Below, one piece after another: positions 58,293 through 64,000 of a stretch of 64,000 nucleotides of DNA. The stretch covers positions 806,001-870,000 of the forward strand of contig NZ_CP042464.1 of the NCBI RefSeq assembly GCF_015074785.1, in the 5' to 3' direction. This DNA comes from Segatella copri. Its GTDB lineage: Bacteria > Bacteroidota > Bacteroidia > Bacteroidales > Bacteroidaceae. Position numbers and translations under genes: made by a program. The first letter of the stretch is position 1. Every line of letters begins with the position of its first letter. The notes beneath the pieces are model-generated. The model was not told the origin of the DNA. It worked only from the letters and a program-made list of their open reading frames with translations, and did no database searches.

Positions 58293-58617
58293 GGAAGATT
58301 TAATCAAGCACTGCCGATACTATAGAGGTGGTGAGAACCCAAATACCAACGAAAATATGGCTTGGTTTTGGGATATGGAAAGAGTGTATGTTAATAGCGA
58401 AGGAAAGTTTAAAGGTGAGGAAGAATATTATAAGAAAATCAATGGTAAGGAATATAAGGGGATTCCACATACATTGCTTATTATAATGTTCACTTCATGG
58501 GCTAAAGCAGCCTACAATATTAAGGAAGAGATAGATAGGTTCTATAAGCTGATAGACGAATACCTCTTTATCCCAAACGACCATTTCCCAGAGGATAAAA
58601 TTCCAAACGAACTATAA
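58282..58617 (+). CDS. Small unknown protein after ARH
   Basis: I use ATG 58282 (MANKEDLIKHCRYYRGGENP, 111 residues), overlapping the ARH stop by 11 bp. Trp/Tyr-rich with a C-terminal helix. It is translationally coupled to the ARH gene, so may be its partner; function unknown. Confidence 0.55.
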   Translation: MANKEDLIKHCRYYRGGENPNTNENMAWFWDMERVYVNSEGKFKGEEEYYKKINGKEYKGIPHTLLIIMFTSWAKAAYNIKEEIDRFYKLIDEYLFIPNDHFPEDKIPNEL

Positions 58618-58618
58618 C

Positions 58619-58650
58619 GAAAAAGGTGCGCCGTAATGGTACACCTTTTT
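58619..58650. terminator. Bidirectional terminator between early block and MuF gene
   Basis: AAAAGGTG (58621-58628) pairs with CACCTTTT (58642-58649), flanked by A-run and T-run. It separates convergent genes ending at 58617 and 58654. Confidence 0.82.
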
Positions 58651-58653
58651 TGT

Positions 58654-61458
58654 TTAATATCCGATATTGCTATCCTTTACATAAGATAAATCTCTTATTT
58701 CTTGCCCTATAACCTCGCAGTCTATGTAGGTCTTTCCACCTTCTTCATAAACCTTTGTTATTCGCATTCGTGTTCCTCTCTGAAAGAGTGTTTCGTGCTC
58801 GGAACTATACGTAGAGAAACGGCTTACTCCATCCCAACTTCTTTTATCACCACAACCGAAAGCAGAGAAAGGTTCTACGTAAGCAGCCTTTGTTCCTTTT
58901 GGTGCATATATGTTCATGATAACACTTCGAGTATTGAAGCCTTTTCCTTTTCGGCTACCAGTTGACATAAAACCACCTTCTTGCATTTCCATTCCAACAA
59001 GGTCTTGAAGGTTTTTTGGCATAGAACCGCCAGCAAACTTAATTCGTGATTCAATAACTTTCATTCCATCATCACCTCTTGTAAACCACATATCGGTAGG
59101 AAGTTCGTTCTTTTCTATATAGCTTGTTATATTATTAACCTTCTCTATGAACCTTTCCTTCGTTTGGTAATTATCATATTTTCTTCCTTGTAATGGTTCA
59201 TTTACATCGCAATAATGATGAGTGTATTCGTATGTGAAATCTTTTTCTTTTTCTGTTGCTGCTATCCATTGTTTGGATGCAACATCTACGAGGGTTTTAT
59301 CAGCTTTTGCACCATTACCCTTATCCCATACTGCGGCATCTTTCCTTGATTGAGAGAATCGGTCTGTATCAAATACAACATTCTTCGCATTTCGTTTTGC
59401 TTTCGCATTAATAAGCGTTTCTTTCTTTTGCTTAGCTTCATAAAGCAACTGCTCAGCAAGGGTCTTATCCTTTGCGAGCATAGCGTGTTCAAGGTCATAG
59501 ATAAGCTTATGATATATCTTGCTCTGTGTCTTATAACCTTTTACGTCAGCATAAGCTTTATTGATATTTACCCAATCAATCGCCGTATTTACCTCATCAA
59601 GCTTTTTGAGATATGCCGCTTGCGATACCTTCCATGTAGCATACTTCTGCTGAACCCCGTGCATATTTCCACCAAGGAAATCAACTGCCTCAAATTGCAA
59701 TTTGCTAGCTTGCTTTTCAAGCGTCAAGCTTTGCCATTGAGCCAACTTCGCTTCTACGGCATCATATACTCCGTGCAATTCCTGTGACGTGAACTGCTTA
59801 TGCCACTTATTGACATCAGGGATGAGAGCGGAAAGTGATAGTTCATCCTTTTTAATAGCAGAAATGGCGTTTGCGAGCGTTTTTGCTTCTTTCCTTGCTA
59901 ATGTATAGTTAGCAGACTTTAATGCGCTTAGAACGGAAGAAACATCGGTTTCTCCGTAATTAGCAGCCACCTTCATAACATTCATCGCAACCTTGCGGTC
60001 AGTCCATGCAAGTTTAGTCTGATAACCTCGCTTGAATCTATCAAACAAAAAAGCTATCTCTGAAGCACTCTTTTTGTCCTTGATAGCATAACGGATAGCA
60101 TAGTACCGTTCAAAGAGGTCTTGGCTCTTTATATCCGTAACAGATTTACTACCGAGCAGATTATGAACCAAGCCATTGTAATAGTCACGTCTATGCTTAT
60201 CCCATCGGCTCTGTATTTTATCTATCTGCTCCTTAGTTCTAAGGGCGTGGCGTTCCTTTGCCTTCGCAAGTATAAGCTCCTTAGAAGAAACCGCCTTTAA
60301 CCCCAATTTCTTGCGGTCTGACGGGCTTAAAAGATGTACCCAATACTTTGTGTTGTCTTGTAAATGCCAAGCCAATTTACCCTTCATTCCTGCCTTCACG
60401 ATAGCTTCGGAGTTATCCTTGATGTATTGATTGTACTTTTCTGGCATAGTGAGCACGGCAAAAGGGGAGACGTAGTTACTCATATCCTCGCCAGCCATCA
60501 AGCGTTTATAAAACTCCTTCTTCTCCTCGCCTTGTATAGTGATAGGGTCTGAGGTGCAGATACATTGAGGATGCCAAGAAATCCATACGTAATCTTTCGG
60601 GTAGCGACCTTCAAGGTCGTTGCATATATCATCAATATTATGCTGTGGTGATACGTGAATATACTGACCGATAACGAATGGTTCGTTCTGCCATCGTTCA
60701 TTTCTTGCCTTGTGATATGCGGAATTTATCTCCGTTCTTGCTACTCTGAGAGCGTTCTTTCTCGCCGAGCGGTAAACACCCATGCCTACCTTCTCCAATG
60801 GCTCTTCAATAAAGCGCACCTTGCCGTCTATGATTCTACGTCTGCGCCAAGTCACCACATCTTTCTTCTTTCCGTTCTTCTGAACCTTGATAGTATGATA
60901 ACGGCGATACATCATATCTGGGTCGTTGAGATACTTTCGTATGCTCTTGCCTACTTCCTCTGCTGATGAGCCTTTTTTGATTCCGTCCGCAATGGTATCA
61001 CTCATAGCCATTTCAAATTCACTCTTTGTCTGTTGGCAGTAGTTCCAAATAATCTGAGCGAGATTCAATCCGTTCTTTGTTTTCAAGCGATTTGAAATAA
61101 ACGTGGCTGCGGCGGTATCTCGTGCGACCCTTATAGCTTTATCAGTAAGCACGGAATAACCGCCTATAACCATTTCATCGTGGTTATACGCCAACGCAAC
61201 GCCATCGGTGATACCGCTCTTATAACAAAGAAGGCTATTCTGATAGTAATCATTAAAGATGTCGTTCAAACGAGCCTTTAACTGCGGAAAGTTATCAAAG
61301 TTGAAAAGCACATCATCTTCGAGCACATCTTCTCCATAGCCAAGAGAGGTGAGCTTCTTGACATAATCGCTGTATAATCTGCCCAACCGCTTGTTATAAA
61401 CGGCGAACAGATTATTCAGTTGTTCTTTCTGCTGTTTTGATGTGAGCTTCTTTGACAT
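58654..61458 (-). CDS. MuF-type head protein fused to ADP-ribosyltransferase domain
   Basis: The 934-residue protein has an N-terminal SPP1 gp7/Mu F-like region (RTEINSAYHKARNERW, then PQCICTSDPI), a long helical linker, and a C-terminal ADP-ribosyltransferase domain. The R-S-E triad is visible: WFTRGDDG (Arg794), GFMSTGS (Ser832, Thr833) and SEHETLFQRG (Glu887 and Glu889, an ExE pair). Such toxins are carried in the virion and delivered with DNA. The linker may hold the toxin inactive. Convergent to an ADP-ribosylglycohydrolase. Confidence 0.85.
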   Translation of the reverse strand: MSKKLTSKQQKEQLNNLFAVYNKRLGRLYSDYVKKLTSLGYGEDVLEDDVLFNFDNFPQLKARLNDIFNDYYQNSLLCYKSGITDGVALAYNHDEMVIGGYSVLTDKAIRVARDTAAATFISNRLKTKNGLNLAQIIWNYCQQTKSEFEMAMSDTIADGIKKGSSAEEVGKSIRKYLNDPDMMYRRYHTIKVQKNGKKKDVVTWRRRRIIDGKVRFIEEPLEKVGMGVYRSARKNALRVARTEINSAYHKARNERWQNEPFVIGQYIHVSPQHNIDDICNDLEGRYPKDYVWISWHPQCICTSDPITIQGEEKKEFYKRLMAGEDMSNYVSPFAVLTMPEKYNQYIKDNSEAIVKAGMKGKLAWHLQDNTKYWVHLLSPSDRKKLGLKAVSSKELILAKAKERHALRTKEQIDKIQSRWDKHRRDYYNGLVHNLLGSKSVTDIKSQDLFERYYAIRYAIKDKKSASEIAFLFDRFKRGYQTKLAWTDRKVAMNVMKVAANYGETDVSSVLSALKSANYTLARKEAKTLANAISAIKKDELSLSALIPDVNKWHKQFTSQELHGVYDAVEAKLAQWQSLTLEKQASKLQFEAVDFLGGNMHGVQQKYATWKVSQAAYLKKLDEVNTAIDWVNINKAYADVKGYKTQSKIYHKLIYDLEHAMLAKDKTLAEQLLYEAKQKKETLINAKAKRNAKNVVFDTDRFSQSRKDAAVWDKGNGAKADKTLVDVASKQWIAATEKEKDFTYEYTHHYCDVNEPLQGRKYDNYQTKERFIEKVNNITSYIEKNELPTDMWFTRGDDGMKVIESRIKFAGGSMPKNLQDLVGMEMQEGGFMSTGSRKGKGFNTRSVIMNIYAPKGTKAAYVEPFSAFGCGDKRSWDGVSRFSTYSSEHETLFQRGTRMRITKVYEEGGKTYIDCEVIGQEIRDLSYVKDSNIGY

Positions 61459-61460
61459 AG

Positions 61461-62972
61461 TTATTCTTCTTCCTCTTCTTCATTGGAAACTGACTGACTT
61501 CCACTTGCGGCACTACCAAGTCCCGAAAGGGCTGCTTGCTGCGCCAACGCTTCTTCCTGTTCACTCTTCATTTCTTCCTCAACCTTATCAGGGTCATCAT
61601 TGAGAGGGTTAAGCTCGATAGCACGGCGATTAGAGGTAGATTTCGCACCACCATTGGATGAAGTGATAAGTTGCAACATTTCAACATCATTCTTTGGCAG
61701 ATATGGCTTGAAGACCGGTTCAAAGTCAATCTGCTCAGCAACACTCTGGTCGATACCTTTTACGTAAACTCCCGTATTACAGATGCCGTTAGCTACGATA
61801 TTCGAGCGGCGAGTAAACATTTCACCGAACATTTCTGTCTTTAAATCCGCTTTCATATAAGGAGCGGTGAACATCAAACGGATAGCCGCACCCGAGGTGT
61901 TGCTGCCCAAAGTCTTCATATTCTCAAAGCTGATGTCGGCTGTTGAGGTAAATGAATAGATGATATTGAAGAGATAAGCAATTTCACCCTTCACACTCTC
62001 AGGTGATTTATCCCAAGAAAGGACGTTCATACTTGCATCACTGCCACCTTGGAAAACTGCGCCTTGCTCGCCCTTCTCAGCGAAGCCCTCCAAACGACCT
62101 TTGATAAAGTACTTAGGCGTGCCGAAGTAGTCATTCGTATCACCCCAATTTGAAATACAGGTCTCCACTCTATCAATAGCCCATTGAACATCTTCCCACT
62201 CAGCTTGGTCTTGTCTATAGTAAACGACAGGCACTTTGGTGAAGCCATGAGGTAGGGCAGAAATAAGCTTCCAACCTGCGCCATCAATATTAGTGTACTG
62301 ATAGCACAATCTATCTGTATATACATCAAAATGTAGCTCAGATTTTCCAAGCTCATCATATACATAGTACTCTCGAGCGAAGCCGTCCATGATATGGAAA
62401 TCGTTGAAATGAGGGTAGAGCTTATCGCCGTTTGAAGGTGAAAGCAACTGAACTCGGATTTCGCCTCGAAGCTTTCCCTCTGCGTCTGTTGGCATATACC
62501 ATAACTCGGCGCACTCACATTCCTTGAAGAGGGTACGGGCAAGTCGCTTATCGAAGTACTTCATCTTGTTGTCGTGATAGCAGTGCATGATGCCGTCATA
62601 TAGCTTCTGCTGCTTATCGTCCATCTTCTTTATATCAACACCATGTGCCGTAGCTTTATAGGTAACGGCATTCATAAACAAGAAACCAACAGTAAGATTT
62701 GTGATTGACTTCTGAGCAGGGATAGCGATTCTTACTGGCTCAACTTTCTTATCCTTATAAATCGGTTTCTGTGTGATAGGGTCATACTGACCCGTAGGTA
62801 CTTTGATTCGCTTCTTAGGACGGAAATCCTCATCAAAGATTTTATGCTTTGATGGATTCCATTGGTCTTCAAGCACAATCAGTGGTGTCTTAAAGCCTTT
62901 CTTTCTTGCTGTCAATACCGAGCGGACTGTGCTCGCATCTTGTATTGATACTATCTGTTCTATTGCTCTCAT
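61461..62972 (-). CDS. Portal protein
   Basis: The 503-residue protein fits SPP1-type portals: helical core with WNPSKHKIFDEDFRPKKRIK, RIAIPAQKSITNLTVGFLF, QWAIDRVETCISNWGDTNDY and LFNIIYSFTSTADISFENM, plus an acidic, low-complexity C-terminus. It stands three bases before the MuF gene and after a promoter. The portal ring carries the terminase and connects head and tail. Confidence 0.92.
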   Translation of the reverse strand: MRAIEQIVSIQDASTVRSVLTARKKGFKTPLIVLEDQWNPSKHKIFDEDFRPKKRIKVPTGQYDPITQKPIYKDKKVEPVRIAIPAQKSITNLTVGFLFMNAVTYKATAHGVDIKKMDDKQQKLYDGIMHCYHDNKMKYFDKRLARTLFKECECAELWYMPTDAEGKLRGEIRVQLLSPSNGDKLYPHFNDFHIMDGFAREYYVYDELGKSELHFDVYTDRLCYQYTNIDGAGWKLISALPHGFTKVPVVYYRQDQAEWEDVQWAIDRVETCISNWGDTNDYFGTPKYFIKGRLEGFAEKGEQGAVFQGGSDASMNVLSWDKSPESVKGEIAYLFNIIYSFTSTADISFENMKTLGSNTSGAAIRLMFTAPYMKADLKTEMFGEMFTRRSNIVANGICNTGVYVKGIDQSVAEQIDFEPVFKPYLPKNDVEMLQLITSSNGGAKSTSNRRAIELNPLNDDPDKVEEEMKSEQEEALAQQAALSGLGSAASGSQSVSNEEEEEE

Positions 62973-63000
62973 ATATGAATATTTTTTGTTATAACAAGGG

Positions 63001-63008
63001 CAAAGTTA
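63001..63008 (-). promoter_or_regulatory. Late-type promoter -7 box for portal operon
   Basis: TAACTTTG on the minus strand (63008-63001), followed by CCCTTG, 29 bp before ATG 62972. No clear -33 TTTG. Confidence 0.5.
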
Positions 63009-63068
63009 GTAATAATATGACTTATATAGGCATAAAGAAGAAACCCTGTGTAAACAAAAGAAAAACGC

Positions 63069-63272
63069 CTATTTCGGCAGTCTTCCAATGTGCCAATGAT
63101 TGCACTCACTACAAAGATATACGGAGTAACCGAGTAGCCGTTTTTTCTTTATGTATCTTGCGGCTACCTTCTCATTATCAAAGGATAATTTGGCTACTCC
63201 TCTGCTATTATAGTGGGAGCGTTTACGATGATGCTCCCTTGGTTGTTTATCATATATTCGTTTCATAAGCAT
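63069..63272 (-). CDS. Small basic zinc-ribbon-like protein
   Basis: 67 residues (ATG 63272 or 63266), basic throughout and ending in YLCSECNHWHIGR, a CxxCxxxH motif. It lies between terminase and portal. A packaging-associated DNA-binding role is a guess. Confidence 0.55.
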   Translation of the reverse strand: MLMKRIYDKQPREHHRKRSHYNSRGVAKLSFDNEKVAARYIKKKRLLGYSVYLCSECNHWHIGRLPK

Positions 63273-63279
63273 TTCGATT

Positions 63280-64000
63280 TTAACCCATCAGACCGAGAAT
63301 GTCGGCGGCTTGCATTCCGCTACCATAATCACCCAATAACTTCTCCATAATAACATATCGGCATGCATCGATGGCGTGATTATACATATCTATAGGCTCA
63401 TTAAGCCACTTTCCTTCCTTGTCTTGGCGATAGGTATAATTATTAAATTCCCTTCTTACATTTGTAGAGCGTTTTGTTATATGAATTGTGTATTCTTGCA
63501 TCTTCATAATACTAGCTTGAATAGAACCTGCGAACTTCTTTACAGGTTTTATATCAATACCAGCATTATAGATTTCATCAATCAGACGAGGGTCGGCACT
63601 CTCTGATATTACCTCAATATTTTTTTTATCCTCTTTCAATACCCTGATAATATCAGAAGTAAGCATTTCTGTCTGATAGCATATTTCATCTATATAGATA
63701 ATCTTTCCGTAGATATACACATCAACAATCGCCGTAGGGTCATTGGAGTAACCGAAGTCAATACCTCTGTATCGGTGTCTGTGCGCTTGTATAGGAATAT
63801 AATCATCAACAACTACATTCTTAAAAATCAAGCCCTCAACCATAGAGCGCAATCCCAAACCATAAATACGCCAAAGGCTCGGATTCTTCCATCTAAGGCT
63901 CTCAATCTCAGCGATAACCTTTGGTTCGAGAAAAGGGTTATCCTTATAGGTGGATATAAACCAATAAGTGCTTTTCTCCTCGTTTACCTGATTTATCCAA
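63280..64000 (-). CDS. Terminase large subunit, C-terminal part (runs off right edge)
   Basis: The frame is open through the right edge, so the start is outside. The visible 239 residues contain STYKDNPFLEPKVIAEIESL and then the RNase-H-like nuclease domain: RGIDFGYSNDPTAIVDVYIY (first Asp), ISESADPRLIDEIYNAGID (second) and IDMYNHAIDACRYV (last). It cuts and packages DNA. The N-terminal ATPase is not in the window. Confidence 0.9.
   Translation of the reverse strand, partial: WINQVNEEKSTYWFISTYKDNPFLEPKVIAEIESLRWKNPSLWRIYGLGLRSMVEGLIFKNVVVDDYIPIQAHRHRYRGIDFGYSNDPTAIVDVYIYGKIIYIDEICYQTEMLTSDIIRVLKEDKKNIEVISESADPRLIDEIYNAGIDIKPVKKFAGSIQASIMKMQEYTIHITKRSTNVRREFNNYTYRQDKEGKWLNEPIDMYNHAIDACRYVIMEKLLGDYGSGMQAADILGLMG

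Noticed and set aside
1..64000. CRISPR array or diversity-generating retroelement
   Set aside because: I found no regularly spaced direct repeats of CRISPR type and no reverse transcriptase or template/variable repeat pair near the tail genes.
1..64000. Alternative genetic code (as in some Prevotella megaphages)
   Set aside because: Major genes close normally at TAA, TAG or TGA and no gene is broken by in-frame stops of one type.

Overview
The window looks like part of a temperate, siphovirus-type phage or prophage of a Bacteroidales bacterium (Bacteroides/Prevotella group). The host assignment rests on promoters of the Bacteroidetes type (TAnnTTTG at -7, often TTTG at -33 with a 20-nt spacer) and on Bacteroidetes-type families such as DUF4494. 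A divergent XRE-type repressor fragment at the left edge, an antirepressor at 53 kb and a small cargo island argue for a temperate lifestyle. No integrase lies in the window. Both ends are cut: the repressor runs off the left edge and the terminase large subunit runs off the right edge.

Layout. 1-111 (-) is the repressor N-terminus, followed by an operator/promoter region. 265-6010 (+) is an early operon: two small helix-turn-helix-type genes, replication-type proteins, an SbcC/Rad50-like ATPase, a RecT annealing protein, an MBL-fold hydrolase and a MazG-like protein. It converges on the late operon at a terminator at 6018-6048. 6118-14485 (-) holds lysis genes (lipoprotein-type single-gene spanin, GH19 endolysin, holin-like protein), virion accessory proteins, a candidate small RNA at about 10.5 kb and tail-tip proteins. 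14494-34361 (-) is the classical head-tail block read right to left: scaffold-like, decoration-like, major capsid, connectors, tail tube, tail chaperones, tape measure, Dit-like, and a 2,937-residue tail protein ending in an S74 chaperone domain. 34566-38373 (-) holds a nuclease, a DUF3310 protein and small unknowns.

38729-58617 (+) is a second early block of mostly small genes: SSB-like protein, DUF4494, HNH endonuclease, VRR-NUC nuclease, DNA methyltransferase, antirepressor and ADP-ribosylglycohydrolase. An IS4-family element interrupts it at 48.8-50.1 kb and a minus-strand cargo island sits at 54.3-55.6 kb. 58654-64000 (-) returns to late genes: a MuF protein fused to an ADP-ribosyltransferase, the portal and the terminase. 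The packaging genes are therefore separated from the capsid genes by about 20 kb of oppositely oriented early genes.

The most interesting signals are regulatory. (1) The antirepressor gene is preceded by a structured leader with two antisense segments (52956-52969 and 53003-53014), complementary to the sequence just before the gene and to its start codon, and each also has an internal decoy copy. This is the architecture of the phage P1 C4 antisense RNA. (2) An inverted repeat, YTATTA-N6-TAATAR, occurs at five promoter regions, including the repressor/early divergent region, and a degenerate version occurs at a sixth, suggesting a phage-wide operator. (3) Two classes of -7 box separate early (TAATTTTGCG) from late (TAnCTTTGC) promoters. 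(4) Many genes of the 38.7-58.6 kb block share a long ribosome-binding motif, AGGAGATACAACAATG. Function calls come from reading protein sequences by eye; no database search was possible.
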